This document shows positions 44,964 through 54,662 of a DNA stretch of 64,000 nucleotides, piece by piece. The stretch's first letter is position 1. Each line of letters opens with the position of its first letter. The translations under genes and the position numbers were made by a program. Source of the DNA: Draconibacterium sediminis (lineage in GTDB: Bacteria > Bacteroidota > Bacteroidia > Bacteroidales > Prolixibacteraceae); NCBI RefSeq assembly GCF_000949475.1, contig NZ_JRHC01000001.1:1054001-1118000 (forward strand), read 5' to 3'. The notes under the pieces are model-generated. The model was not told where the DNA came from, made no database searches, and saw only the letters and a list, made by a program, of their open reading frames with translations.

Positions 44964-44994
44964 AAAAAAACGCCCCACCAAAAGGCGGAGCGTT
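44964..44994 (-). terminator. Terminator of pnp
   Basis: Minus-strand stem AACGCTCCGCC/GGTGGGGCGTT with a TTTT loop, including G-U pairs, followed by seven T. It lies about 130 bp after the pnp stop, beyond the 106-bp repeat. Confidence 0.8.
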
Positions 44995-45025
44995 TTATTA
45001 TTTTGCTTGAAATTTATTCAGCTCT

Positions 45026-45131
45026 TATACCGATGTGAAATCAAATTAAAACTTTAATTTTTCAATCGGCATTAACCATTGTAACTTCAGTGTTTCGCTT
45101 AAGGCTCACACTGAAAAAATTGGTATTAGTC
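45026..45131 (-). repeat. 106-bp stop-codon-linked repeat, copy 2
   Basis: Second copy of the element at 38840-38947. Again its boundary on the minus strand is the final Asp codon plus stop codon (GACTAA) of the gene, here pnp. Differences from copy 1 are a few substitutions and short indels, while the hairpin arms TTCAGTGT/ACACTGAA and the end ATCGGTATA are kept. Confidence 0.75.
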
Positions 45132-47432
45132 GTTATCGCGACGAGGACGGAATTCTCTGCGATCACCACCTCTGCGGTCATCACCTCTGCGATCATCACG
45201 TCTTCTGTCTCCACCTCTGCGATCATCGCGTCGACGATCACCTCCACGGTTATCTCCACGAGGTCCGCGGTTATCTCTTGGCGGGCGCTCTACATAACCT
45301 TCAGGTTTTGGAAGCAACACTTTGCGCGAAAGTTTCAGTTTACCGGTTTTTTCGTCAACACCGATCAGTTTTACTTCAACAATTTCGCCTTCTTTAGCAA
45401 AGTCCTCTGCGTTTTCAACGCGTTCCCAAGCCATTTCAGATACGTGCAACAGACCTTCTTTTCCAGGAATAATTTCGATGAATGCTCCGAAAGAAACTAC
45501 CGATTTAACTTTTCCCTGGTAAATTTCACCCACTTCAGGCAGTGCAGTGATCGCCTTAATTTTAGCTTTTGCAGCTTCAATTGGCTCTAATCCGGCTCCT
45601 GAAATCTGAACCAAACCAGCATCGTCAACTTCTTCGATAACAATAACGGTTTGAGTTTCTTCCTGAATAGCCTGAATAACTTTTCCACCAGGTCCGATTA
45701 CCGCACCGATCATATCCTTAGGAATTTGAACGGTTTCGATACGTGGAACATTTGGTTTAAAGTCTTCGCGAACTTCAGGAATCACTTTCAGCATTTCGCC
45801 CAAAATGTGTAAACGGCCTTCTTTTGCCTGTTGCAATGCTTGCGCAAGCACTTCGTATGGCAGTCCGTCAACTTTAATATCCATTTGAGTAGCGGTAATA
45901 CCATCGGCAGTACCGGTTACTTTAAAGTCCATGTCACCCAGGTGGTCTTCGTCACCTAAAATGTCAGAAAGAACAGCATATTTTTCAGCACCTTTATCGG
46001 TAATCAATCCCATTGCGATACCCGATACCGGCTTTTTGATTTTTAATCCGCAGTCCATCAATCCCATTGTTCCGGCACAAACTGTAGCCATCGATGATGA
46101 TCCGTTTGATTCCAGAATATCAGAAACAATACGAACTACATAAGGCGAATCGGCAGGAAGCATTTTCTTCAGTGCGCGGTGTGCCAGGTTTCCATGACCG
46201 ATCTCGCGACGGCTGGTTCCGCGTGGCGTTTTCGGGTCGCCAACACAGAATGGAGGGAAGTTATAGTGTAAAAGGAATTTCTCTTTTCCCTGAACAGTTA
46301 CCTGGTCGATAATTTTCTCATCCATTTTGGTACCCAAGGTAACCGAAGTTAACGATTGAGTTTCACCACGGGTGAAAATTGATGATCCGTGTGCACCGGG
46401 AAGGTAATCTACCTCACCCCAGATCGGACGGATTTGGTTAGTAGCACGGCCATCCAAACGAATTCCATCGTCAAGGATCATGCGGCGCATAGCTTCTTTT
46501 TCCACATCGTGGTAGTAACGGCGAATGAGTTTTTCGTTGGCCACAAGGTCAATCTCCTCATTTTCGGCGTTAGCCTCAACGTAAGCTGCAACATATTCGT
46601 CAACAACAGCAGCAAAAGACTCCATACGCAGGCTTTTGTTGGTAATTTGTTGTTTCGCAATAGCGTATGCTTTTTCGTAAAGATCGGCTTTTACCTGTGC
46701 ACGCAATTCTTCGTTGTTGTTTTCGTGGCAATATTCACGTTTAACAACTCCCAGTTCTGCAGCCAGTTCTTCCTGAACTTTACAGTGCTTTTTAATTTCT
46801 TCGTGCGCAACCTTAATCGCTTCCAACATTACTTCTTCCGAAACTTCATTCATTTCGCCTTCAACCATCATAATGTTTTCGTACGATGCGCCAACCATAA
46901 TGTCAAGATCGGCTTCTGCTAACATCGCCAGAGATGGGTTGATAACGAATTCGCCATCGATGCGGGCTACGCGAACTTCCGAAATCGGAGTAGTGAAAGG
47001 AACATCTGAAACAGCGATTGCTGCTGATGCTGCCAAACCGGCTAAACAGTCAGGCATTTCATCTTTTCCTGATGAGATCAGTGAGATCATTACCGCGGTT
47101 TCAGCGTGGTAATCTTCCGGGAAAAGTGGACGAAGTGCACGGTCAACTAAACGTGCAACCAAAATTTCTTCATCGCTCGGACGGGCTTCTCTTTTCAGGA
47201 AACCACCCGGGAAACGTCCTGCGGCTGAAAATTTTTCGCGGTAATCAACCGATACCGGCATGAAATCTACATCTTCTTTCGCTTCTTTTGCCGACACAAC
47301 TGTTGCCAGCAACATGGTGTCACCCATTCGAACCACTACCGAACCATCGGCTTGTTTTGCCAATTTGCCGGTTTCAATGGTAATCGTCCTGCCGTCGGCA
47401 AGTTCGATTGTTTTAACTGTAGCGTTTACCAT
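45126..47432 (-). CDS. pnp: Polynucleotide phosphorylase
   Basis: 3'-5' phosphorolytic exoribonuclease of RNA turnover, 768 aa. Two RNase PH-like domains (about 1-220 and 315-540, with [23 protein letters not shown] and the [13 protein letters not shown] metal region) flank an alpha domain. A KH domain ([14 protein letters not shown]) and an S1 domain ([20 protein letters not shown]) follow. The last 50 residues are a tail of Arg, Asp and Gly repeats (RRDDRRGG), unusually basic and likely to bind RNA. It lies 118 bp downstream of rpsO, as in many bacteria, but a terminator separates the two. Confidence 0.97.
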   Translation of the reverse strand: MVNATVKTIELADGRTITIETGKLAKQADGSVVVRMGDTMLLATVVSAKEAKEDVDFMPVSVDYREKFSAAGRFPGGFLKREARPSDEEILVARLVDRALRPLFPEDYHAETAVMISLISSGKDEMPDCLAGLAASAAIAVSDVPFTTPISEVRVARIDGEFVINPSLAMLAEADLDIMVGASYENIMMVEGEMNEVSEEVMLEAIKVAHEEIKKHCKVQEELAAELGVVKREYCHENNNEELRAQVKADLYEKAYAIAKQQITNKSLRMESFAAVVDEYVAAYVEANAENEEIDLVANEKLIRRYYHDVEKEAMRRMILDDGIRLDGRATNQIRPIWGEVDYLPGAHGSSIFTRGETQSLTSVTLGTKMDEKIIDQVTVQGKEKFLLHYNFPPFCVGDPKTPRGTSRREIGHGNLAHRALKKMLPADSPYVVRIVSDILESNGSSSMATVCAGTMGLMDCGLKIKKPVSGIAMGLITDKGAEKYAVLSDILGDEDHLGDMDFKVTGTADGITATQMDIKVDGLPYEVLAQALQQAKEGRLHILGEMLKVIPEVREDFKPNVPRIETVQIPKDMIGAVIGPGGKVIQAIQEETQTVIVIEEVDDAGLVQISGAGLEPIEAAKAKIKAITALPEVGEIYQGKVKSVVSFGAFIEIIPGKEGLLHVSEMAWERVENAEDFAKEGEIVEVKLIGVDEKTGKLKLSRKVLLPKPEGYVERPPRDNRGPRGDNRGGDRRRDDRRGGDRRRDDRRGDDRRGGDRREFRPRRDND

Positions 47433-47509
47433 AATTTAAATCAATAATTTTTGCGGCCTGTATGCGGCCTTTGTTAATTACAATGGGTGGTGAGGTTTTG
47501 CAATTTACA

Positions 47510-47542
47510 AAAAAGAAAGGCAATACCAATGCATTGCCTTTC
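47510..47542 (-). terminator. Terminator between rpsO and pnp
   Basis: Minus-strand stem GAAAGGCAAT/ATTGCCTTTC with an 8-nt loop, followed by a T-run. It starts within ten bases of the rpsO stop codon. Confidence 0.75.
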
Positions 47543-47550
47543 AATATAAT

Positions 47551-47820
47551 TTACTTACGTAAGTTCAACTCTTTGATAATCGCACGGTAACGTTCGATAT
47601 CTTTTTTGATGAGGTAATCGAGTAAGCTACGACGCTTACCTACTAGTTTAATCAATGCACGACGAGTGCTGTGGTCTTTCTTGTTTTTTTTCAGGTGTTC
47701 AGTTAAGTGGTTAATTCTTAACGAGAACAATGCAATCTGACCTTCTGCACTACCTGTGTCCTGAGCTGATTGGCCATGTTTGGCAAAAAGCTCTTGTTTT
47801 TTTTCTGATGTTAAATACAT
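47551..47820 (-). CDS. rpsO: 30S ribosomal protein S15
   Basis: 89-aa primary 16S rRNA-binding protein of the small subunit. The whole chain follows S15: TGSAEGQIALFSLRINHLTEHLKKNKKDHSTRRAL in order, then LVGKRRSLLDYLIKKD and the ERYRAIIKELNLRK end. It has a strong promoter upstream, with a leader of about 75 bases. Confidence 0.98.
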   Translation of the reverse strand: MYLTSEKKQELFAKHGQSAQDTGSAEGQIALFSLRINHLTEHLKKNKKDHSTRRALIKLVGKRRSLLDYLIKKDIERYRAIIKELNLRK

Positions 47821-47899
47821 TTTTAAAAGAACTATTTGTTATACAATGTTTACGCCGCAACATCGCTTTCAATAGAAACGGCATAAAATTAATTGGCCG

Positions 47900-47931
47900 C
47901 AAAAGTAACTAAAAGATTTCTGATTGACAAA
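47900..47931 (-). promoter_or_regulatory. Promoter of rpsO
   Basis: On the minus strand TTTG (47931-47928), a 20-nt spacer, then TACTTTTG (47907-47900). This is the best match in the window to the Bacteroidota housekeeping promoter. Confidence 0.75.
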
Positions 47932-48232
47932 GGTTTGACATTTTTTACTGATTAATAGTAATTAAGCCGGGTTGAAGAGGCAAATATAGCACGTTTTTCA
48001 CCAGAAGTAAAAAAAGTTAATAACAGGGTTGAGAATTTTCGCAGGGACGATATTCCGCTAATTTAAACCGTGTTGAAGATGCGCTATTCACGTTAAGTTG
48101 TTGATAAGTAGCGAACTAAAAAAGAAACATTCCGGGCTCGATTCCTTAAACTTGTTGTACCCTTATTTTTTATCATTATACATTATTAAATGTGAGGGGT
48201 GGTCGTTGGGCTACCCTTTTTCTTTTTCCGAA
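47932..48232. other. Gene-free stretch upstream of rpsO
   Basis: AT-rich. A GAGGGGTGGT word near 48195 can pair with ACCACCCCT near 48243 as an outer hairpin. No open frame, tRNA or other clear element was seen. Confidence 0.3.
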
Positions 48233-48264
48233 AAAAAAGAAAACCACCCCTTGATTAAGAGGTG
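48233..48264 (-). terminator. Terminator of the TonB-C/TPR protein gene
   Basis: Minus-strand hairpin CACCTCTT/AAGGGGTG, followed by GGTTTTC and eight T. Its AACCACC...GGTG layout resembles the terminators at 51377 and 53931. Confidence 0.6.
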
Positions 48265-48326
48265 CCCCAATACTTAAATCTATGATACCTCCAATGGTCA
48301 GTTCCAATAAACGTAAATGTTAGCAG

Positions 48327-49073
48327 TTATTTTAATCCCAGCAGAGTTTCCAGTTCAGTGGTTCCTTTTTGGTTATTATAGTCTTCAAGTAACGTTAATG
48401 CTTCATCCGATATGCCTGAATGTTGCATTCTTGCCCAATCACCCATAGCTCCTTCTTTATCTCCCAATTCGTATTTGCACAAAGCGCGTCCTAATAAAAG
48501 ACAATCTTCATTTGGGCGATAATTTATTCCATGGTTGAAAAACTTTAATGCTTTTTTTGCATTGTTTTTATTCATTAGTTCTTCTGTGCCTTTTGTCATG
48601 TAATGTTTTGCCAGTGCATCAAAATCTTTCTCACTGTTCAGCGATTCAAATTCTTTCCATTTAAATTCGATTGCAATTTCTTTTTCCATCGACACCGGCT
48701 CACCATTTGCCTCACCTGCTTTCCACATACCACAGGTGGTTAGTAAGATATCGTATATGGCTTCATCAATTTCCGATGCAACACTGTTTAATACTTCAAA
48801 CGATGAAAGTTTGCCATCGGCACTCACTTCAAACCGAACCAACTCTGTTCCCTCTGCTCCAATACTGATTACTTCTTGCGGGTACTGCAGGTTATTGATA
48901 AGGTACTTTTCGAATGATGCAAAATCGTCCTCACCTGAGATTTGAGGATACTGAACTATTCCTGTAAACCTGGGAGGAGTAACTTTAATTTCCTCGAGTT
49001 CTGTTTGAGCCTCCTGAGCAAATAGCGATGACGTGGCCAGCACTATTGCAATAAGAATTGTAATTGTTTTCAT
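48327..49073 (-). CDS. Secreted TonB C-terminal-like/TPR protein
   Basis: 248 aa from the ATG at 49073, which begins a signal peptide (MKTITILIAIVLATSSLFAQ); the frame is open 39 bp further upstream without reason to use it. Residues about 35-145 resemble a TonB C-terminal domain (QYPQEVISIGAEGTELVRFEV in order, then GKLSSFEVLNS). The C-terminal 100 residues have TPR-like helices (KKALKFFNHGINYRPNEDCLLLGRALCKYELGDKEGA). There is no N-terminal TM anchor of true TonB, so it is a soluble periplasmic variant. It is the first of a region of paralogous membrane regulators, which may control it. Confidence 0.7.
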   Translation of the reverse strand: MKTITILIAIVLATSSLFAQEAQTELEEIKVTPPRFTGIVQYPQISGEDDFASFEKYLINNLQYPQEVISIGAEGTELVRFEVSADGKLSSFEVLNSVASEIDEAIYDILLTTCGMWKAGEANGEPVSMEKEIAIEFKWKEFESLNSEKDFDALAKHYMTKGTEELMNKNNAKKALKFFNHGINYRPNEDCLLLGRALCKYELGDKEGAMGDWARMQHSGISDEALTLLEDYNNQKGTTELETLLGLK

Positions 49074-49250
49074 GACTTTAAACTTTAATTTTAAAAAACT
49101 TTGTTGAATCAAAGGTCCGAATTAAAGTCATGTTCAAGGTAGAAGCTATTTGGAGGCTGGTTAAATCTATTTATTACCGCTTGAAATTATTAGTCAGTGA
49201 TTAAAATTATGTCGCATCATTGAAATCAAGATGGATTTGTTGAGAGAAAA

Positions 49251-51287
49251 TCAGTTGAATTCAATATTGTTCTCGAAGATCCAGTTCTTAACTTTTTGGT
49301 GTTCTATTTCATACCTGTCTCTATATCTTTTTTCCAACGATATGAATTGACTCTCGTTTCGAAGTTTATCAAACTGAGGATCGTTTTTCACAATATCATA
49401 AAGCCAAAACGGAATACATACCGGTTGGTCGATAATGAATTGCAGGTATTTGTATGCATTTTCTTTATCGCCTCTGAATGCATAAACCTCGGCAAGGTCT
49501 ATTAATCGGAATTGGTGAAACGGGCGCTTTAAGTCGAGATCCTTTAGTGTGTTTTTAATTTGCAGGTCGAAATAATAATCCGCTTCGTCTTTTTTGCCAA
49601 TTTGCCAGTATGCATATGCTACCCGGTGTACAACACCCAGTCCGTCGATGGCGTTTCGTTGTTCTAAAAAATCAATATACTCATCAAAGTACCGAACTGC
49701 CTCTTCATATTGTCCGGCATCGGAATAGGCTTTACCCAACAATAAAAGCAGGTTCGAATTTTGTGGATTTATGGCATATGCTTTCAAAAAATGCGCTGTA
49801 CCTTTTTTATGATTTCGGTTGGCATTTTCGTAACCTGCTAAATTCATATGCCATAACATCGAATCATTATCAAGCTCGAAAGCTAGTTCTGCATAGTATT
49901 TTGATTCCTCAAAAAATCCTGCCTCGGAAAGATGGAATGAAAGGGTATGAAGCATCACTGGCTCAATTTCTCCACTTAGGGAAACTGCTTTGTAGTAGCT
50001 TTCTATGCACTTTGCCAAATCAATATATCTGTATATTCTACCTTTTAATTCATAAGCATTAAAATAACTACCGTTTATTGCAGTTGCTGCATCCAGCTCT
50101 GTAAGTGCTTTTTGCATTTCGTTCTGATGGTAAAAATACGTTGCCCTTGCCAGGTATGCTTTGTATGAATTGTTATTTATTTCAATAGCTTTATTTGCAA
50201 AATAAAGAGCAGAGTCCAGGAAGTTGTTTTTATGAATATTAAGCCAGTAATTTCTGTTCGTGTGAATAAAAGCAAGTTCTTCGTATGCTTTGTAATATAA
50301 CGAATCAGCATTTAACGCTCTATATAAAAACAGCTCGGCATTTTTGTATAATTCAACATCTCTTTTTATGTCATCTCCATTAAGAATCTTGATTGCCTGC
50401 ACATAGAATTTTTCTGCAGTAAGGCTATAAGGTGGAATGTTCTGAAGACTTTTTTTCTTTTGTTCGTTTAATGTGATATCAAACTCATTGGCAATATCTT
50501 GAACAATTTGTTGAACTACTCTCTGGCTTGTATTTTCCCCGATTGTAGCTTCTCCCGATTTTATAACAACACCGTCGCTGTTCCTTGTAATGTGCCAGGC
50601 GATTTTGGTGCTTCCATTTTCTCCCTGAATCAATGTGCGAATTGTATAGGCATCCACTGTTTTTTCTATTAGCTTTCTTCTATTACCGGATTGGCTTATA
50701 TAATTTTCAAGTATATCCGGGTCATAAACCTTAATGCCCTGAATTGATGATAAACTATTAATTAAGACTTCATTCACCCAAATCGCATAATATTCATATT
50801 CCGAATTCCCTGAAAATTCAGTAGATGATACAATGAATGACCAGCTTTTTGGTCTGGCTGGTACATCTTTTTTTGAAGTGAAAACAATTATAAATATAAT
50901 GAAGAAAGGAAATATAAAAGTTAATACTTTCAATACTTTTAATCGATCTGTATTTCCTTTTTTTTGTTGAATCTTTCTGTATTCACCCGGCGAACATCTG
51001 AAATATTCATGAAAGCATTTATTAAAGTAGGTTGCACTTGCAAAACCAACTTTGTAGGCTATTTCTGCAATCGTGAGGTTCTCGTTGAAAAGTAACTCGC
51101 TTGCTTTTTCGAGTCTCAGTTCACGAATAAACTGACTGATGGTTTTGCTTTCGTTTTGTTTTAGCCAGCGATGAAGCGTTGAATGGCTAATACCCATTTC
51201 CCGGGCAAGTTGTTCAGGGCCAAAATTTTCATTCTCCAGGTTTTCCTGAACGACTAAAGTGAGTTTTTGAATAAAATCATGGTTCAT
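49251..51287 (-). CDS. Membrane-bound AraC-TM-TPR regulator, paralogue 1
   Basis: 678 aa. The cytoplasmic N-terminus (1-105) is an AraC-type double helix-turn-helix (GISHSTLHRWLK and GFASATYFNKCFHEYFRCSPGEYRK). A single TM helix follows (118-137). Beyond it come a domain of about 150 residues and many TPR repeats (about 280-620). With the DNA-binding end inside and TPRs outside, it should sense a periplasmic protein or peptide and pass this to DNA without phosphorylation. Compared with paralogues 2 and 3, the N-terminal 100 residues are strongly conserved and the rest diverges. It has its own conserved upstream region. Confidence 0.85.
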   Translation of the reverse strand: MNHDFIQKLTLVVQENLENENFGPEQLAREMGISHSTLHRWLKQNESKTISQFIRELRLEKASELLFNENLTIAEIAYKVGFASATYFNKCFHEYFRCSPGEYRKIQQKKGNTDRLKVLKVLTFIFPFFIIFIIVFTSKKDVPARPKSWSFIVSSTEFSGNSEYEYYAIWVNEVLINSLSSIQGIKVYDPDILENYISQSGNRRKLIEKTVDAYTIRTLIQGENGSTKIAWHITRNSDGVVIKSGEATIGENTSQRVVQQIVQDIANEFDITLNEQKKKSLQNIPPYSLTAEKFYVQAIKILNGDDIKRDVELYKNAELFLYRALNADSLYYKAYEELAFIHTNRNYWLNIHKNNFLDSALYFANKAIEINNNSYKAYLARATYFYHQNEMQKALTELDAATAINGSYFNAYELKGRIYRYIDLAKCIESYYKAVSLSGEIEPVMLHTLSFHLSEAGFFEESKYYAELAFELDNDSMLWHMNLAGYENANRNHKKGTAHFLKAYAINPQNSNLLLLLGKAYSDAGQYEEAVRYFDEYIDFLEQRNAIDGLGVVHRVAYAYWQIGKKDEADYYFDLQIKNTLKDLDLKRPFHQFRLIDLAEVYAFRGDKENAYKYLQFIIDQPVCIPFWLYDIVKNDPQFDKLRNESQFISLEKRYRDRYEIEHQKVKNWIFENNIEFN

Positions 51288-51356
51288 CTGAATAAAGGCG
51301 TAGCTTAGTTTTTTCCCTATTTCCCGTTACGGTTGAAGCAGATTATTGTTGCATTG
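51288..51356 (-). promoter_or_regulatory. Conserved upstream region of regulator paralogue 1
   Basis: Aligns by eye with 53800-53872 and 56706-56777. Shared words include GTTTTTT near the middle, GAAGC and the 12-mer ATGCAACAATAA (minus strand, 51354-51343). This copy is the most divergent. Confidence 0.5.
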
Positions 51357-51376
51357 GCCATTTTTCATCTCGGCAT

Positions 51377-51406
51377 AAGAAAACCACCTCCACAATCAGA
51401 GGTGGT
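51377..51406 (-). terminator. Terminator-like hairpin ACCACCTC/GAGGTGGT
   Basis: Perfect 8-bp stem with an 8-nt loop, followed on the minus strand by TTTTCTTAT. It lies about 345 bp beyond the stop of regulator paralogue 2 on the same strand. The gap between (51407-51750) shows no gene. Confidence 0.55.
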
Positions 51407-51750
51407 CCAAAACTTAATATTTAAGGAGGTTTGGGTGATTGCCCGGTTTTTAATTAAGGTTAGTTAGACAGGCAATACCCGGCACTTCTTCAATTTTTCT
51501 TTCTTTTCATGTTGTGAGACAGAAAAATATGTTGGCGATAAGGACTAATAACACGATTAAGATTTCATGACCTTAATTTTCAGAAAATGAAGAAATGACA
51601 TTTAGTGAATTCAAAGTTCGGGAATAAAACGATACTTATGTTAGTAATAGAGCATCAGAAGGTAGAATCTATAGCTTTTGAGTTGAACTTATATTGCAAA
51701 AATTGAAATTATATTTCAAAACCACATTTATTGAGAGGTTTGGCCCTTCA
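51407..51750. other. Gene-free stretch between regulator paralogues 1 and 2
   Basis: AT-rich with no plausible open frame on either strand and no strong palindrome. The 3' untranslated region of paralogue 2 probably runs through it to the hairpin at 51383. Confidence 0.3.
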
Positions 51751-53799
51751 TTATTCTAACCGGATATTGTTGTTTTCGAGCCATACTTTCACTCGTTCGT
51801 GTTCAGCGTTGTATTTTGTCTCAACCCTGGCAACTATCTCTTTAAAATCAGGTTCTCCGCTGATTGTTTCAAATAGGGGATCTGTTTTTATTAGGTCTAC
51901 CGTCCAGCGCGGCATTTTATTCAACTCGCTAAATTTTGATAGCCATAAATAAGCATTCTGTTTATCCCCATTGAAGGCATAAATACCAGCAAGATCGTAA
52001 AGTAAAAAATTGGAATAGTACCTGCCTGATTCGATTGCTTCGAGGCAGGAATTCTCCTGCAAATTAAAAAAATAGGCTGCTGAATCTTTCATTTCTTGTT
52101 GGTAATAAATGTATGCTATCCGGTGCATGGCATTAATAGTAAGATCTGCAGGAGTAGTGTTTAAATTCATGTATTTATTTAGATATGAAAATGCCTGCTT
52201 GTTTTGGCCTGCAAAAGAATAATAAATAGCCAGGTGCTGAAGAATTACAGTATTTGAAGAATTAAAGGTGAGCGCTTTTTCCAAAAGTTGAATAGATGTA
52301 GGGATGTCTTCGAGCGTTTCCTGGTTTAGAAGGTACAGAGCCGAATCGAAATCAAGATTTAAAGCTTCATGCCGGTAATGTTCTGCTTTCTCCGGGAATC
52401 CCGTACTCGAGTATGAACTTGCTAAAAGGCGTAAAATGGTAGGTAGCATAACTCCCTTATGACGCGATGCAGCCTGGTGGCAATAAAGTATTGTTTTTGA
52501 GAGGTCTTCAAAATTATACAACTGTGCCATCCCGAAATAGGCCATCCAGTTGTTCGGATTTAGTTGAATGGCTTTGTTGTATTCTGAAAGAGCTTTATCG
52601 TAAAAACCTTTTAAACGATTGTATTCCGCTTTAATAATATAAGCGTCGGAATTATTTTTGTCTATCGAAAGTGCTTTTTCGGCCAGCCAAAGAACCGAGT
52701 CGAGATAGTTCTCGGAGATGTTGGTTTTCCATACATTCTGATTCCATTCCAGAAGTGCCATTCCGGTGTAAATGGGTGCAAAGTTAGGGTCGTATTCAAG
52801 GGCTCTCGAATAGAGTTCCTTTGCGTTCCTCAGTGCCTGCTGGTCTTCGTTTATCCAGTATTTCCATTGCTGTTCGCGTGCACGTTGGTAAAAATCGTTG
52901 GCTATTAAACTTACTGTTGGTATTTTTTCAATTCGTTGTCTTTCGTCGGCAGTTATATTTGCTTCCATTACGTTTGCTATGGACAGAGCAATATCGCCTT
53001 GTGTTGCAAATAGTTGTTTTTGATCGCTATTATATCTTTCCGAAAACAGTATTGCTCCGTCATCGGCATTAATCAGGTTCACAAAAAGTACAATATCTGT
53101 TTCTGTTTCCTGAAAAGTTATTTTTAGCAAAGCACCTACCTTTAATTCTTCACCGATTCCTTCTTCAGGTATTTGGGTGGCCTGATACAGATTTACCGAA
53201 TTCATGTCTACTACGCGCAGGTCTTTAATTTTTGCCAGGTTATTTTGTATGTCTTCGCAGATACCATCGGCCAGGTATTTGTGTTGCGGATCTCCAAGGT
53301 AGTTAACCGGAAGAACGGCAATTGATTTTTCTAGCGGAGATTTATTGGATAGCAGGTTATATTTCTCTATCGCAAACAAAATGATAATGGAAAGTAACAA
53401 TACCGGCGCAACAACAAAAATGTACTTTTTTGAAAATTTTCTTTTCCGGGTTTGTAACGTTTCAGTTTGGATTGGCAGTTCTCTTTTTTTGAATTCGCCC
53501 GGCGAACATCCGAATTGCTCATGAAAGCATCGGTTAAAATAGGTAGCGCTTCCAAAGCCAACCTTATAGGCAACTTCCGAGATGGTGAGGTCTTCGTTCA
53601 AAAGTAATTCGCTGGCTTTTTTTAGTCTGATATCGCGAATAAACTGGCTGATGTTTTTATTCATAGATTGTTTTAGCCAGCGATGAACCGTTGAATGACT
53701 AACTCCTGTTTTATGAACAAGCTGATCCGGCCCAAAATCTTCATCCGCAAGGTTTTCCTGCACAATTAGGGTGAGCTTTTGAATAAAATCATGGTTCAT
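51751..53799 (-). CDS. Membrane-bound AraC-TM-TPR regulator, paralogue 2
   Basis: 682 aa with the same plan as paralogue 1: AraC-type HTH (1-106, with GVSHSTVHRWLK and GFGSATYFNRCFHEQFGCSPGEFKK) and TM (126-144). Then a domain starting EKSIAVLPVNYLGDPQHKYLADG, which is related to the TolB-N/FlgO-like domain found in CadC-like and adenylate cyclase proteins, and TPRs (about 300-600). The IAVLP domain is much clearer here and in paralogue 3 than in paralogue 1. It is a one-component membrane regulator; the signal is unknown. Confidence 0.87.
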   Translation of the reverse strand: MNHDFIQKLTLIVQENLADEDFGPDQLVHKTGVSHSTVHRWLKQSMNKNISQFIRDIRLKKASELLLNEDLTISEVAYKVGFGSATYFNRCFHEQFGCSPGEFKKRELPIQTETLQTRKRKFSKKYIFVVAPVLLLSIIILFAIEKYNLLSNKSPLEKSIAVLPVNYLGDPQHKYLADGICEDIQNNLAKIKDLRVVDMNSVNLYQATQIPEEGIGEELKVGALLKITFQETETDIVLFVNLINADDGAILFSERYNSDQKQLFATQGDIALSIANVMEANITADERQRIEKIPTVSLIANDFYQRAREQQWKYWINEDQQALRNAKELYSRALEYDPNFAPIYTGMALLEWNQNVWKTNISENYLDSVLWLAEKALSIDKNNSDAYIIKAEYNRLKGFYDKALSEYNKAIQLNPNNWMAYFGMAQLYNFEDLSKTILYCHQAASRHKGVMLPTILRLLASSYSSTGFPEKAEHYRHEALNLDFDSALYLLNQETLEDIPTSIQLLEKALTFNSSNTVILQHLAIYYSFAGQNKQAFSYLNKYMNLNTTPADLTINAMHRIAYIYYQQEMKDSAAYFFNLQENSCLEAIESGRYYSNFLLYDLAGIYAFNGDKQNAYLWLSKFSELNKMPRWTVDLIKTDPLFETISGEPDFKEIVARVETKYNAEHERVKVWLENNNIRLE

Positions 53800-53872
53800 T
53801 TATGTTAAGGTATGAATTCGTGGTTTTTTTCCCTACCACAAAATACGTTGGAAGCTGTTTATTGTTGCATTT
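53800..53872 (-). promoter_or_regulatory. Conserved upstream region of regulator paralogue 2
   Basis: Very similar to 56706-56777: TTAAGGTATGAATT, a T-run, ACAAAATACGTTGGAAGCT and ATGCAACAATAA (minus strand, 53870-53859) at the same spacing from the start codon. Probably promoter and operator. Confidence 0.6.
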
Positions 53873-53930
53873 GGGTTGAACAGACAAATGATAGCTGGCT
53901 AATGAGTATGAAAAGCTTAAACGGTTTTGC

Positions 53931-53980
53931 TTCATATAAATAAACCACCTCAGAATTCTAAGGTGGTTTATTTATATGAA
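53931..53980 (-). terminator. 50-bp near-perfect palindrome, terminator of the 185-aa lipoprotein gene
   Basis: Twenty-base arms (TTCATATAAATAAACCACCT and its complement) flank an AGAATTCT centre, with one mismatched pair. It begins 20 bp after the stop codon. It is long for a terminator and its ACCACCT core is like those near 48240 and 51383. Confidence 0.65.
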
Positions 53981-53999
53981 GTAAGTCTTGTAAATTCTG

Positions 54000-54557
54000 T
54001 TATTTTAGAATTAGTGTGATTTCGCCTTCTTCTTTCCAAGTTATGCCTCCGGTTTCAGAAACCATAACTGCCTCTAGAATTTGAGTGGTGCCGGAAACTC
54101 CTTCAAACCGGCCTGTTCCTCCCACAAGGTCGTTGTGTCCCCAAATATCGCCGGTGGCAACATTAATATACATATGGCAAATTACATAGGTTCTGTTCCC
54201 ATTTGTTCTTAGAACATCTGCGCTAACAACATTATGCGCAACAGGTCCGTCTGGTGTGATTGTTACATCGCACGAAACTTTTTCGTAAGTGCTTTCTTCC
54301 TGTACAACCGTGCCTAAGATGTTTTCATGCCCGGTTACCCAGCCTCTGGTACAAAAGGCAATTCCATAATCTTCCGGGGTGCAGGGGAACATGCCTGAAT
54401 CCCAATCTGGTATAACTTCAGCCCAACCTTTAATTTTAAAAGTCTGTGTTTTTTCCAACTTGGCACTTTTTAGACTGTCTTCAGTTTCAATATAATCATC
54501 CTGGCAAGCTGTAGCCACAATGAATATTCCGATCAATAAAAAGATAATACGTTTCAT
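54000..54557 (-). CDS. Hypothetical lipoprotein
   Basis: 185 aa, lipoprotein signal ending ATAC (Cys18). The mature part is beta-rich with Trp- and Gly-rich stretches (KIKGWAEVIPDWDSG, GGTGRFEGVSGTTQILEAV), reminiscent of allene-oxide-cyclase/DUF-like barrels in which a GGTGRF motif is common. Function unknown. It lies between regulator paralogues 2 and 3, 105 bp downstream of paralogue 3 on the same strand without an intervening terminator, so it may be cotranscribed with it or be its target. Confidence 0.7.
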   Translation of the reverse strand: MKRIIFLLIGIFIVATACQDDYIETEDSLKSAKLEKTQTFKIKGWAEVIPDWDSGMFPCTPEDYGIAFCTRGWVTGHENILGTVVQEESTYEKVSCDVTITPDGPVAHNVVSADVLRTNGNRTYVICHMYINVATGDIWGHNDLVGGTGRFEGVSGTTQILEAVMVSETGGITWKEEGEITLILK

Positions 54558-54662
54558 GACAAAATGTTTAAAGTTAGTAGTGGCTACAAATTCTGAAATT
54601 TAAGCTTGCCAGGTATAGCAACTATGTTTGGGAATGTTAGATGTATATGTCAAAAGTTTCGA

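Noticed and set aside
45026-45131. The 106-bp repeat as an ordinary terminator
   Set aside because: A separate, typical terminator with T-run follows each copy, so the repeat must be something else.
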